Positions 1 to 11,149 are shown, numbered from the stretch's first letter. The stretch: 64,000 bases of DNA from Akebia trifoliata (GCA_017979445.1 CM030716.1:15953443-16017442), one strand, 5' to 3'. The notes: generated by a model not told the origin, from the sequence alone. Made by a program: numbers and translations.

Positions 1-955
1 TGAATTTTCTCAGAAATTTCAAAAGACTTGTTCGCGTGGGCCTATGAGGATATGTTAGGTGCAAGCTTGGGTGTTGTCTGACACGGATTAGATATTGACT
101 TGATAAAATGAGATCAAGGAAGATGTTACAAAATGTATCAGTGCTAGACTTCTCAACATGGTAGAGCTCTCAGAATAGATTACATTCTCAGACTAATGAA
201 ATGGTTGAAGCGAAATTGATCTCTGATCTATGTTTAAAGTTCTAGATTTGGCATCATCTCCCTATCGTCCTCAGATTAATAGCGCGGTTGAAGCAAGCAA
301 CTAATAAGAGTCTCAAAATAACCATTGTCAAAATGTATCAATTGCACCAGGATTAGTCAGAGAAGTTACCATTCACACTATGGGGGTACAGAAACAGTCT
401 TACCAATTGAAAGGGAATTCCATATCTCAAGGTCTTGATGGAAAATCAATTGCTAGAAACAAACTAGGTTCGTCATTAGGTATGAAGAGCTAAACTTGAT
501 TGAAGAAAAAATAACTTAGACTTTTGTACCACGTGCAAACTTATCAGAGAATAGTCACCCGCATGAAGGTCAAAGTTCACCACTTACAAGTCAAGGATTC
601 AACCATCAGACTTCCAAGAAAATTGACCACCCCTCCTCGACCATAGGAGGAAGTCTGAACGTAATTGGAGAGATTCATCCATTAGTAAGGAAACACTACT
701 TTGGAAAATCATCAGATTTCAAAGAAAATCGAGTACTTATTTTTGACCCCAGAGGGAAGTTCAAACCTAATTGGAGAGATTCATTCATTAAGAAAATACT
801 GCCTTAAAAAACCATCAGATTTCAAGATCATGATAGAGTTGAACTACTAGAGTCAACCAACCTTGACCAGATCAAGCGGTACTACATTTAAGGAGGTCAT
901 CTTTAGCCAAATCAATTTCCTATTACCCAGTTCAATATCTCCTTTCTTAACCATT
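1..955 (+). pseudogene. Non-autonomous Tat/Ogre-type gypsy pol remnant (RT start fused to integrase end)
   Basis: The first 60 bases match the start of the reverse transcriptase region of the plus-strand element at about 18270-18325 (the stretch encoding a KFKNMFAWSYEDM-like peptide). After about 110 bases the homology jumps to the integrase core (compare 20780-20940: LISDN, then PQTNGAVEATNK-like). RT, both RNase H domains and the first half of integrase are therefore missing. Frames are broken throughout. Homology to the minus-strand element (27030 down to 26050) is continuous across the junction, so this is a deletion derivative and not two separate fragments. It continues off the left edge of the window. 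The assignment rests on by-eye alignment and is fairly secure. Confidence 0.7.
645..835 (+). repeat. Local 106-bp tandem duplication in the element tail
   Basis: A block containing AATTGGAGAGATTCAT starts at 663 and again at 769, giving a period of 106 bp. The minus-strand relative carries this block once (near 26200-26260), so the duplication is private to this copy. Confidence 0.6.
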
Positions 956-956
956 T

Positions 957-1238
957 GTCCATTTCAAAATTATACTTCCACCCTTACTTTATGAGGTATT
1001 TACAAATGAACCAAGGTCTACTTTTCACCTACCACTTCACCTTTACACATGTCATTCTCCTACTCACCCTCCTAAAAGTACTTTTGTTCTCCCATTAGTC
1101 CATTTCAAAAATATACTTCCACCTTTACTTTATAAGTTATTTACAAATGAACCAAGGTCTACTTTTCACCTACCACTCCACCTTTACACATGTCACTCCC
1201 TTATTCATCCTCCCAAAAGTACTTTTTGTTCTCTCACC
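957..1238. repeat. Direct tandem repeat, two copies, period 141 bp
   Basis: The block starting GTCCATTTCAAAA at 957 recurs at 1098. The two copies stay alignable to about 1238, with scattered substitutions. Both contain the stretch ACAAATGAACCAAGGTCTAC. It lies just upstream of a TATA-like motif in an LTR-like block and could be a duplicated U3 segment. Confidence 0.8.
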
Positions 1239-1408
1239 TCTATTTACCAAAATACCAAATATCAAAGAATGTTTGTAGGATTTCTTCACAAATGTTATCT
1301 TTACCCTCATACAAGTGAAAAATCTAAAAAGAAATAACCTAAACCTCATGTCCATTTCTTTATTTTTAGGGTTGGACCACTTTATTCTCAAAAGTTCTTC
1401 AAAAACTC

Positions 1409-1416
1409 TATAAATA
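1409..1416 (+). promoter_or_regulatory. TATA box in the LTR-like block
   Basis: TATAAATA precedes the cytosine-rich leader that starts around 1435. Its spacing to the downstream hairpin resembles that in the other LTRs of the window, where TATAAATAG also marks the presumed U3/R promoter. Confidence 0.5.
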
Positions 1417-2179
1417 CCCCTAATTTTTTATGAATAATTCATGCTCTCAAGCCCCTATCTTTCAACCTAAAACTCTACCAAAATGTTTACTAATCTCTCA
1501 TCTTTCAACCTTCAACTCTCTCAACCCTCAACTACATCCTTCAACTCTCAAGTTCATTTCTCAAGTTCAAGTTTATTCAAGACCTCCAAAGGGACAAGGT
1601 GGGTATAGTAGTGTTATTTATTTTTTAACTTGCATCTTCTTCTTCTATTCTTCTCTTTTTCTTTTTAAAAACCTTTAGGATGTAATGGAAAATCCTCCTT
1701 TATTTCAAGTAGATTGAACCTCAACCTTAGGCATGGAATGCTTGAGGCGGTTTGGTCGAAAGGATAGAGGTTGAAGCCCTTCTTTACCCACTTTTATCTC
1801 ATGCATCATAATGTACACCATTCACACACACCAAAAATGCTTGACAATGTTGAAGAATTGTGTAGTTCTCTTGATGGGGCTAAAACACTAAGTTTCTAGT
1901 TAAGCATGCATGCATCAAGGTTGTAGATCTAAGGAAATTCCATCTATAGAATTTCTCTAAAATCCTAAACCAACATTCCAACTCATGCAAAAGTGTGTTG
2001 ACTCCATAGAATATCCTCTCCCATAGGATATTTCTTAGGATTAACACTAACATCAAATCCTCTTTTAAAGAGGTACATATTCACCATATGTACACACCAC
2101 TTCATGCATCTCATGCATTTTCCTTGTTATGTTAATCATTTCAAAATTGGCCAAATCTAAAGATAACCACCATTGGTGG

Positions 2180-2214
2180 AGAGAATGGGGTGCTTAACAC
2201 CTTCCCCATTCTCT
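2180..2214 (+). other. LTR hairpin with 13-nt conserved loop (diverged stem)
   Basis: Arms AGAGAATGGGG (2180-2190) and CCCCATTCTCT (2204-2214) pair perfectly over 11 bp around the loop TGCTTAACACCTT. The family LTRs (for example 13659-13691) have the same loop but the stem ACGGGGTTGG/CCAACCCCGT. Confidence 0.8.
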
Positions 2215-2514
2215 AATCGAATCTCCTTACCTAGATCTTAAGTAGACCATACCTTTTTCATAATTGAGAGTCACTACATTACCATAAAAATAGTTTTCAA
2301 AAGAATCGATTCGGGTGCCCATTCACACCCATTTCCAAAAAAGAATGGTGGCGACTCCAAACCATGTAGCATTGAGGTTCAAAAGTGAACATTTCCATAT
2401 CTACAATGCCTTTTTGCATTTAAATAATTTAAGTCCAAATTAACCTCGACACCCATCTTTTAACCTCCAAATTGGAATATTCCATTTGAGGTTATGTGTG
2501 ACACTTCAAATTAT

Positions 2515-4066
2515 ACGATAAGAACTATTTTAGATTAGCGAATCGATAAACATATTTACGTTATCCAGTATGCCAGTAAAAATGCTAAAACAAGGTTAAT
2601 TTGTTGGATTCTACTCTTGTAAGAGTTTGATCTCGAGATCTGAGATAAAAATGATGCAGAGAATTTCGTAGTTGATCACCTATCTATGATTGTTATTGAG
2701 TCATCTAAAGAATCTTTACCCATTTTTGAATCCTTTCCTGATGAACAACTTATGAAAATCTCCAATTTTAACAATCTATGGTATGCTGACATTGTCAACT
2801 ACCTAGTTACAGGTCAATTGCTAGTCTCAATGATTAGGCAAGATAAACTTCATCTTCTTTCGAAAGCCAAATGATATTTTTGGGACGAATCATACTTATT
2901 CAAGTACTAGCCCAACTATATTATTAGACGTTGTGTTCCAACTTGTGAGCAAGCCAATATCGTAGAGTTTTGTCATAATCATGCCTGTAGAAGGCACTTT
3001 AGTGATAAGAAAATGTTGCAAAAATCTTGCAGTGTGATTTTTTCTGGCCATCCATTTTTCGAGATGCCTATGAGTTTAGCAAATCTTGTAGTCAATGTAA
3101 GAAATTAGGAAAATTTTCTAAGAGAAATGAAATGCCTTATGATCTTATCCTGATCATTGAAATTTTTGACGTTTGGGACATAGATTTTATGAAATCATTT
3201 CATATCTCTTAGGATTTCCAGTATATTCTCGTTGTCGTTGATTACGTATCCAAATAGGTAAAAGTTGTGGCATGTAGAACAAACGATCACAAGGTGGTGA
3301 TCAATTTTGTCAAAGAGACCATATTATCAAGATTCGGTACTCCACAAGCTATCATAAGTAATGGTGACTCGCATTTCTTCAATAAAATAATTGTATCATT
3401 GACAAAAAAATATCCCATAACTTATAAAATTGCAACTCCTTACCATCTACAAACATGTGAACATGTAGAAATTTCTAATACGAAAATCAAGGCTATTCTG
3501 AAAAAATAGTCAATCCTTTACAAAAATATTGGCCTTTGTAATTAAATGACTCAGTATGGGTTCATCAAACCATTTTCAAAACACCAATAAGGATGTCAAC
3601 CTACTAGTTAGTTTTTGACAAAGACTGCCATCTCTTTATACAACTTGAGCATCAAGCATATTAAGCGATCAAACACCTCAACTTTGATCAAGATAAAGTC
3701 GGTAAACATCACAAATTACAACTTGATAAATTAGAAGAAATCAGAAATGACTCTTATGATTATGTTAAACTCTACAAGGAACATACAAAATTTTACCATG
3801 ATAAGCACATTCTTTGACGAAATTTTGAGGCTAGTCAAAGAGTTTTGTTATATAACAATAGACTCTACTTTATTCCAGGGAAACTCAAGTCTTGCTGGAC
3901 TAGTCCTTTTGTTATCCAAACAGTTTACCACCATGGTACTATTGAAGTCCTTAATCCTAAAGATGAATTCATTTTCAAAGTAAATAACCAACGTTTCAAA
4001 CTGTATCTCGAGTGCGTACTTCCAGAGGAAGTTATTCTCCTCGATGAACTGATTTATCAGGATTAA
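2515..4066 (+). pseudogene. Athila-like gypsy RNase H end and integrase, decayed
   Basis: About 2560-2690 reads, with frameshifts and stops, like the RNase H C-terminus of Athila-type pol (RW-LLLQEFDLEIRDK-like, then a VADHLS-like end). 2940-3110 carries a degenerate His/Cys zinc finger ending in SKSCSQCKKLG. The integrase core follows at 3170-3510: WDIDFM (first acidic residue), RFGTPQAIIS with the second motif changed, and a degraded PYHLQT...VEISN third motif. The C-terminal region at 3800-4066 has LYNNRL...FPGKLKS and a VNNQRFKLYL-like end, typical of Athila. Several stops and frame changes make it non-functional. RT, protease and gag are absent upstream, where an LTR-like block abuts it. 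Confidence 0.75.
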
Positions 4067-4924
4067 TAAAGTTTTTGTTTGATTGAAGACGTTAAACTTA
4101 TTGCTTTTAGGAAGCAACCCATGTTTTTCATTTTTGTTTTTAGTATTTTTAAAAGTTTTGGATGAGTACTATAATTTTTCACTTCAGTTAGGTCTAGAAC
4201 TTGGTCATTTCCCTTATCAGGAATAGTTACCGGATCGAAATCAAAGTGGTAGGTTCTAAAATAAAAATCACAAGTAGTCTCATATGTTTAGGGTTGCACA
4301 ATACTTAGTATAAAGGAATGGTCTACCTATCAATAGATTTCCCCCTTGTTAGTCCTCTTCAAATAGTCACCGACAAATCGGGACGACATATCCGATGCAC
4401 CCAAGCTTTACGTGCAAAAATGACGAGTTGATCCCTTATCACATTAAGCGATACTCTTAACTACCTTCCCATCCAAAATCCTAAGAATTAGTATTTATTT
4501 ACTTTCAATTTTTAGGATTTTTTTTTAGCTTAATTAGTGTTTCTTTCATTGGTCTTGTTTTCTTAGCATTTTAGGATTTTCTTTTGACTCAAGGATAATT
4601 TAGAAATTTTCCATCAACCCTAAATTCAAATAATAAGCCCTAATCTCTAACTCTTCTTTTTCATATCCATTCTCAAATTCATCCAAAATCATAGCCATCA
4701 AAAATCCATTTTGCAAATCTTCGTCCTCAATTGTGTTTGTGCAAATCTGAAGTAATCAACGTAGTCAGCATCAAATTGCGACCAGTTCGCAGTTATTGCA
4801 TTTGCATATTTATCACATTTACTGCGTTGCACTCAATATTCACTGTGTCACAGTCATCTGATCACTAATCATCATCAGATTTTCAACAATCAATCATTTC
4901 ATCATACTAATTGTAGTGGTACCC
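4067..4924 (+). other. Noncoding spacer between integrase and extra ORF of the Athila-like remnant
   Basis: AT-rich sequence with no credible reading frame. Athila-type elements normally have a spacer here, between pol and the downstream ORF. No other feature seen. Confidence 0.4.
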
Positions 4925-5950
4925 ATGGCTTCTTCCAAACGAACAATTTTTGAGAAGTCTATTTTCAACCATTACTTTCAAAGCGTCAATGAAATGTGGT
5001 TTCGCAATACCATCATAAAAAAATGATGGAGTAATTTGCTCTACACCGGTTCTAAAATTTATTGCAAGGAATTAGTGAGAAAATTTTATGCTTCTATTAT
5101 TTCAGGCAATCTTGTCATTCTTTTGCTAACGAATTCCATGGCATCACATTTGCTATTGGTTTTGAAGATATCAACATGATCTTAAGAATTATGGAGGTCG
5201 AGGGTGAAACTTGCCAGACACGTCATCCATTTGAATTTTTTGTCACACGATTGAGTTCTAATTCGCAATGCATCAGTAAGAGGAGAGAAAGATTATTATC
5301 AAAGAGCTTTCAAACTAATCAATATCTTTGTTGGCAATGGGTGGCATCAAACATCTTAGGGACATAGAATAATACTTTGCTCTTCGCAAAGCACATATAC
5401 ATCATGCATACGATCCAGACTAAGGATCTTACTTTTTGTGTATCCCATTTCATCTTAGAAACTTTGATCGATACTTGTGTCAAGCCAAAGAAGGGTGGCT
5501 CGCTGATTTTCCCATACTTAATCTATTAGATTCTTGAGAGGCGTATGAGAATGCCAATGGTAGATTTACCACCCTAAGATGAGATGATCCAACTTTCAAA
5601 TTCAGGGGTGCACTATAATTTACAGAGAATGCCCCGAGTTTTGGTAACCAATACTAGAGCACTTTGAAGAGCACGGAAGTCCTCATGGTTATGAGTGCCC
5701 AGGATAAGAGTTTCATGAGGCCGAAGTGAATGAAGCTAAATTGTCTAACCCAGATTTTTTGGACACATCCTTCTTAGATGATGTCAAACCACGTCCCCTC
5801 CAAAAGGTATTTACAAAGATTTTTCAAGGGGATGGGTAAGTTGTATAAAGGACAGAAGGCGTTGGTGCGACGACTCGATGCGATTAAACAACGTGAGAAA
5901 GTGTGAGAGTTTGAGATAGCTACTACTAGAGGCAGAACTTATAGGCATTA
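4925..5950 (+). pseudogene. Extra ORF downstream of integrase (Athila env-position ORF), decayed
   Basis: A reading frame starts at the ATG at 4925 (MASSKRTIFEKS-like) and is broken by a stop near 5023. Coding-like sequence continues in shifted frames (KELVRKFYAS, then TFAIGFEDINMILRIMEVEG at about 5150-5210). The second part resembles proteins encoded after integrase in Athila-type elements, historically called env-like. I see no clear signal peptide or membrane segment, and the frame is too damaged to judge function. The assignment rests on position and on the FAIGFEDI-like core. A captured plant mobile-type domain is an alternative. Confidence 0.5.
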
Positions 5951-6427
5951 GTTGTTTCATTAGAAGTTTATTTATAGTATGTTATTTGCTTGTTAAGTAG
6001 TTTATGTTTTATCTGAATGTTGTATTATCCATGTTTTATTTCAAAATTAGTTTTTATTTATAGTATTTTTCAGAAATCATTTTTCTTTTTCGTAGTTATT
6101 TCATCTTGTGCTAGTTTATACAGTGTAGGTTGAAAATACTGGTGTGTATTTTTTCGACATAGCTTAAGAACCAATTACCTAGATTATGACCACAGTATCT
6201 TTCATGGTGCTTCTGGCATCATATAACATGATAACGATTAATACGACAAATACAATCAACAATATGATAATGGTGAGTTGTGTGTTATCTCATTTCAGAA
6301 GACATTGTGTTAATATCACAAGACTACGGGATTCTTTTCAAGTGCTATCCAACCCACTTCATTTCTTTTTATCAATTTCAATTTTGCATTTGCATACTAA
6401 AATATTAAGGACAATGTTGTGTTTAAG

Positions 6428-6448
6428 TTTAGGGGGTAGGGGGAAGGG
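6428..6448 (+). other. Polypurine tract (Athila type) directly before an LTR
   Basis: The G-rich run TTTAGGGGGTAGGGGGAAGG(G) abuts the TG of the LTR at 6449. The preceding context (GGACAATGTTGTGTTTAAG) is the usual lead-in to an Athila-type polypurine tract. The Tat/Ogre-type element has a different tract at 22709, so this one probably belongs to the older Athila-like element. Confidence 0.65.
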
Positions 6449-7875
6449 TGTAGACACCCCATTTTTGCATTCGCCTGATTAATCAACTCGTCAACCTAAT
6501 CGCAACGATTCCCAATGATGGATGATTATTCCAATGCTAGATATGTTTCAGAAATTCAGTTGAGGTATCTCAAACTAACAAAACCTTAGAAAACACGCTA
6601 CGCTAGGAAAATATAACTCCAAAAACATAGAAATTATCATCTTACAAACAAAAAGAAGCTTCACGGTAAAATTCACTAAAAAATGATTAAATTACCAAAA
6701 TAACCCTAACATCAAAACATCCCTAGAGCCTATATTATTCTTAGGAAAATCCTTTCAAACATATAAAAGAACAAATCAAAATCAAATAAATCGTGTTACC
6801 AATTTTCACAAAATTATGAAAATGCCCCTCATAAAGTTCACGACCATTTCGCACAAAAAATTTCGTAAATGACATAAAACAATATTCCCATTTAATTCCT
6901 TACGAAAAATCGATTCCAAAACATCATGAAACATTGAAAAATGACTTAAAATGCAAAAAGTCATCTCCGAGGGCAAAACAATAATTTTACAATTTTAATA
7001 ATTAAAAATTCTAAAATTAATAATTAAAACATTAATTAATGTAAAGTGGAATCCTAATTAAAATTAAAGTCAATCAAGTAAGACTAAAGTCAAAATCTTA
7101 AAGTCAATCAAGTAAGACTAAAGTCAAAATCTTAAAGGCAATCAAGTGAGACTAAAAGTCAAAACCCTAATAGAATTCTCTTTAAACAATAACTCTATTT
7201 AAAATAATTTTAATTAAATAATAACTCTATTTAAAACAATTCTAATTAAACACTAACTCTATCTAAAAAGTACTTAAAAAATCTATAATAAGGGACCTTA
7301 CAACCTATTTTTGTATGAAAAAATAAACCCTAAGAAAAGTAGGTCAAAAAGCTTCCCTAGCATCCCAAAAACCCTAATTATGAAGTCCTAACTCTTTACC
7401 TAATGTCCATACCCCAATTTTAGCTCAAAAAACACCTAGAAGTCCAAAAAAAAAGTGAGAAAATTCAAATCTAAGAAGAAAGTACCTCGTCTTGGAGATC
7501 TGAAGCAAATTCGGGGACAGAACGAAGCGAGGAGTGTTGTACAAGGAGCTGTGCTATCAGATCTGAAGGAACAAAACCGTTGCGTTCGAGAACGTAAATA
7601 TTTTTATTTTTTTTATTATTTAGGTCTTTTTTTTAGCAATGTAATTTTATTTGAGAATTAGTAGAGACCGACGTTTGCCGGGCGGGGTTGGTGCCTTAAC
7701 ACCTTCCAACCCCGTAATGTGATCCCCGAACTTAGTAAATTTTTTTTAGATTAGTTATTTTTTTATCCGTTCCGAGTCGATATTCTGTTCCTAGGCCGCA
7801 ATAACTAAGTGGCGACTCCTAAACCTCAAAGGTGAAAAGCGGTTCCACGCACCCCGTAGATCGAAGGCACTTTCA
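6449..7875 (+). mobile_element. LTR A: 5' LTR of the plus-strand Tat/Ogre-type element
   Basis: Starts TGTAGACACCCCATTTTTGC and ends in ACTTTCA, so it has TG...CA ends. It is followed at once by a tRNA-Arg-type primer site. It is clearly the same family as the LTRs at 12151, 20987, 30009 and 39619 but shorter (1427 bp against about 1.7 kb) and more diverged. U3 carries repeated AAAGTCAATCAAGTAAGACT units at 7060-7165. The TATA motif has decayed to CTATAATAAG near 7283. The R/U5 hairpin with the 13-nt loop is at 7683-7714. Confidence 0.85.
7683..7714 (+). other. R/U5 hairpin of LTR A
   Basis: CGGGGTTGG and CCAACCCCG pair around a TGCCTTAACACCTT loop (one extra T compared with the other copies). 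Confidence 0.75.
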
Positions 7876-7876
7876 A

Positions 7877-7895
7877 TGGCGACTCTATTGGGGAT
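7877..7895 (+). other. Primer binding site, tRNA-Arg type
   Basis: TGGCGACTCTATTGGGGAT begins two bases after the LTR A end. Apart from C-to-T changes it matches the site used by Tat/Ogre elements (TGGCGACTCCACTGGGGAT), which is complementary to the 3' end of plant tRNA-Arg. The relative on the minus strand has TGGCGACTCCGCTGGGGA. Confidence 0.85.
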
Positions 7896-8179
7896 CATTG
7901 AGGATCAAACTTGAAAAACCCCAAGTATGGGAGCATTGCTAAAATAACCTAGACTATTTTTAGTTGTTAATTTTTTTGTTTTTATCATCTTTTTCGGTTC
8001 AATTATTGATCGTGTGTTTGGAATATAAATATTCTGCTTTTGCATATTAGTATTATTTTTATTTATTTTATTTTATTATTTTTATGGTTCAATCAAGGAT
8101 CATTTGGAATGACCCCAAATAATTCGAGATTTCAAGATGGTTTTATTGAGGAAGGGATAGTGATTATTGGACTATTTTT

Positions 8180-10020
8180 TTTTTTTTACGTATGTAGATT
8201 TTTTTTAGGTATGTTTGATATGTTGTTTGACAACGTTTTTTTAAAAAAAAAAAACCAAAACAAAACAGGAAAAAATAAAAAATAATAATAAGAATAAAAT
8301 TTTGTTTTGTTTATTTTTATAATAGGTAAGTTATGCTGTCCATTGGCAGCAAGCACAAAACAATAGAAAAAGTCGTGTTGTCCATTGACAGCATAATGAA
8401 AAAAGAGGTATTTTTTTTTATATACTGTAGCAAACAGCACCCATTTGTGAGTTAAAATCAGTTTTAGGGATGGTGTGTGTCCTTAGCAGAAATCCATTTT
8501 TAAGTGTTAACCCTTAATGCTTTTATAGTGCTGGTTGGTGTGCCGATAACATAAAAGTTTTTTTTATATTATTTTTTATCTCCTTCTCCAAAGAGAAAGA
8601 AGAGACAGCAAAGAGGAGAGGACATCCCTTTCTCTCTCTCTCTCTCTGATATATCCATGAAATCTAAAAATAAAAAAATGTTTTGATCCATCGAGGTATC
8701 GATTTTCAATTCGATCTGAGAATTTGAAGCAATCGATAATGGTGAAGAATTTGCAGAGAAATCCGTAATCAATTCATCTGAAAAACTCATGTTTTAGCAA
8801 TTCGTAAGGTCTCTCTACTTTGATCGTTCTCTCGCTTCCTGTGTTTCAATTTCGTTTGAGCGTGAAGGATTAATTTTGATTTGTTTCATTGTTTATTTTT
8901 TCTTTCGCGAATTTTTGGTAGGGAGTTATTTCTTGTTGAGAATCCACGTTGAATCTCTTGAGCCGACATCAAGATCTGTGAGAATTGAATTATCTCTTGT
9001 GAATTAACATCAAGTTACTTGGATTGAATTTTGGTTCTCGAGTCTATTGGTTCATCAATCGATTTTTTATTTTCTCTTCGGATTTTTCTCTATGTTAAAA
9101 AAAAAGAGGGGTTCAAATTAATAAGAAAGAGAGGACTTTTGAAGAATTCAGATCTGTCTTTTAGATGCTTTTATAAATCTATATTTTTGGAGACTAAAGG
9201 CAATTAATAAGGGGAAAAATGACTTTTCGAATCGATTACGGTTTATTGTTCTTCGAAATCTCCCATTCTTTGCATTATGGATTAAAAGCTTGCTAACCAA
9301 TCAAATCAGATTCGATCTGATTTAATGTTTTAAGGGGGAATAAGGAGAAATTTTGGATTTATTTGATTGCAAGGATGATAAAGAGTTTTTTTTAACACCA
9401 ACTTTTACCTATAGTACACCACATTTTGGCTAATTTTGGTTGTGATTGCAACCTATGGATTGGTGTGACCTTAATTAAAGGGGGTACAATAATAACGACT
9501 CATTTGCGGGTTACATGATTTTAATATTATTTTTTTTAGACTTTTTCTTTTAATTTTTTTTTTTTTTAATCTCAATTTTAGTGCTCTTTGATGAGAATTA
9601 TTAGAGAATTATTATTAACACACCATTGTTTACTTATAATGCCCCAATATAAATGTAAACAACTATTCACTTTTGAAGATGAGTAGTGTGCTGTAAGTAA
9701 GCAACGGGTGTGCCAATAATATCTCTCAATTTTATCCCAATTGTTGTAAAAGACTAGTGACAGCCTTTTCTTTAGCCAAGTGATTTTTTTTTTGCAGACC
9801 ATTTTCTCCTAATGATACCTCAATTGTTTGCAATTAACTTGGCGATTTACATAAAAATTGGTGTGGTTTTAGGAAAAAGTGGAATGCCATTATTAACTCA
9901 CTTGATTGGTTGTACATTTTTTAGGACTTTGTTTTGTTTTGTTTTTAATACTTTCTTAAAAAAAAAAAGAGAGATTTCTTTTATTTGAAAAATCAATTTG
10001 TTTATTTTAAATATAAAAAA
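8180..10020. other. Leader segment absent from the homologous element
   Basis: The minus-strand relative passes directly from the sequence matching 8095-8175 to that matching 10020-10150, so about 1.8 kb here is extra. It includes a CT microsatellite at about 8632-8648 and a stretch at 8560-8960 that resembles the 5' UTR and first intron of a plant gene. No terminal repeats were recognised, so insertion, capture, or deletion in the other copy all remain possible. Confidence 0.45.
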
Positions 10021-10329
10021 AGGGATTTATGCCCCTTCATCCTACAACCATCATTCTATCATCAATTTAACATCTATAGGAATTTCAAATTATTTTGAGT
10101 CACCCAAAATAACCCTGGATTGGACCTTAAAAATTATAAAAATTATGTCTATTGCGATGTTCGGGTTTGATCAATTATTCAATGCCATGCTCAATAATTG
10201 ATTTGCCATTGATCTTTATTAGATATATAGTTGATGTGTTTATTTGTGATTTTAATAATGTTATTGGATTGGTATTTATTTTAGCTAATATTTAAGTGAA
10301 ATCTAATGTATGGTGATATGATCAGGCCC

Positions 10330-11060
10330 ATGTGTTTGGAAAAGGCCCCTGGCACACCCCCACCCCGTATTACACACACCACATGCGCGTTTACTGCTTT
10401 GCAAGCTTGCATGTCCCACATAGCCAACGTGGCACTAGTGCGTGGCCCGGTCTCTTCGAAGATGCGACGTCATTCATGAAAATCACAACTCCAGTCATGT
10501 ACCTTAGGGTATATTAAATTAGGGCATCAGTACCGTCTGATCAGGTGACTCTGAAAGGTATATCGATGCACCCAGGCTGAAGCGACCTGAGCCTTTGACC
10601 TATTATGAGCCATACAGTCACATGTCCCGATTGTCAACGTAGTACTAATATGTGGTCGGTCCCCTCGTGGGATGCTAAACCATTTATGAAAGCTACAACT
10701 CTTGACTCGTACCCATAGGTATATCAAAGATGATCAAATTACATCAGTTGCACTTCTTGGTAAAATCAATGCCCAAGCGAGATCCTACTCTGATGTACTA
10801 CGGTACTAGGAGAATAAACTATATATATTCTAGAAAAAATGTGATTTAAGAGTACTTTTGATCAAGCATCGCGCGCCACATCTGATCTGGGAATTAAACT
10901 GGCTACTTTTGGCTTCAGAGATGTGAGTTGAAGTTTTGGATTATCACCTATACGGTATATCAAACAAAGTCACCACGTACCGTTTGATTGAGTACGCTCG
11001 AGAGGTATATAGGTGTACTTGGGCAAGGGTGGCCAGATAAAAATGTATTGCATATAATAA
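10330..11060 (+). repeat. Diverged ~210-bp repeat modules in the leader
   Basis: TGTCCCACATAGCCAACGTGG (from 10411) and TGTCCCGATTGTCAACGTAG (from about 10624) begin two diverged copies. Each continues through a GTGG(CC)CGGTC...CTTCG/TCG segment and a GGTATAT(T/C)AAA segment. A third partial module with GGTATATCAAA and GAGGTATATAGGTG lies at 10950-11030. The same modules occur in the minus-strand element at about 28480-29150. Confidence 0.65.
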
Positions 11061-11149
11061 GCTTAGAGTCTAGAAACCGCCCCTGTAGGTCACGACTCGA
11101 ACTTATCGTGGGTGTTCCCGAGTTGTTTATTGAAAGGGACCTTTTGAAT

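Larger units (their letters stand above)
955..2508 (+). mobile_element. Diverged Tat-like LTR (putative)
   Basis: This block has the layout of the Tat/Ogre-family LTRs elsewhere in the window, though most of its sequence differs. A TATA motif lies at 1409. A hairpin at 2180-2214 carries the same 13-nt loop as the family LTRs. A GGTGGCGACTCC segment near 2347 sits at the equivalent place to the GGTGGCGACTCC segment near the 3' end of the family LTRs. It follows an element remnant and ends where Athila-like RNase H sequence begins. Both boundaries are approximate and I found no target duplication. It may be an LTR of a sister family. Confidence 0.5.

Noticed and set aside
4925..5950. Retroviral-type envelope gene
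   Set aside because: Position fits the Athila env-like ORF, but no signal peptide, membrane segment or fusion motif is visible in the decayed frame.
6449..7875. LTR A as the 3' LTR of the Athila-like element
   Set aside because: Its sequence and the following primer site belong to the Tat/Ogre family; only the upstream polypurine tract fits Athila.
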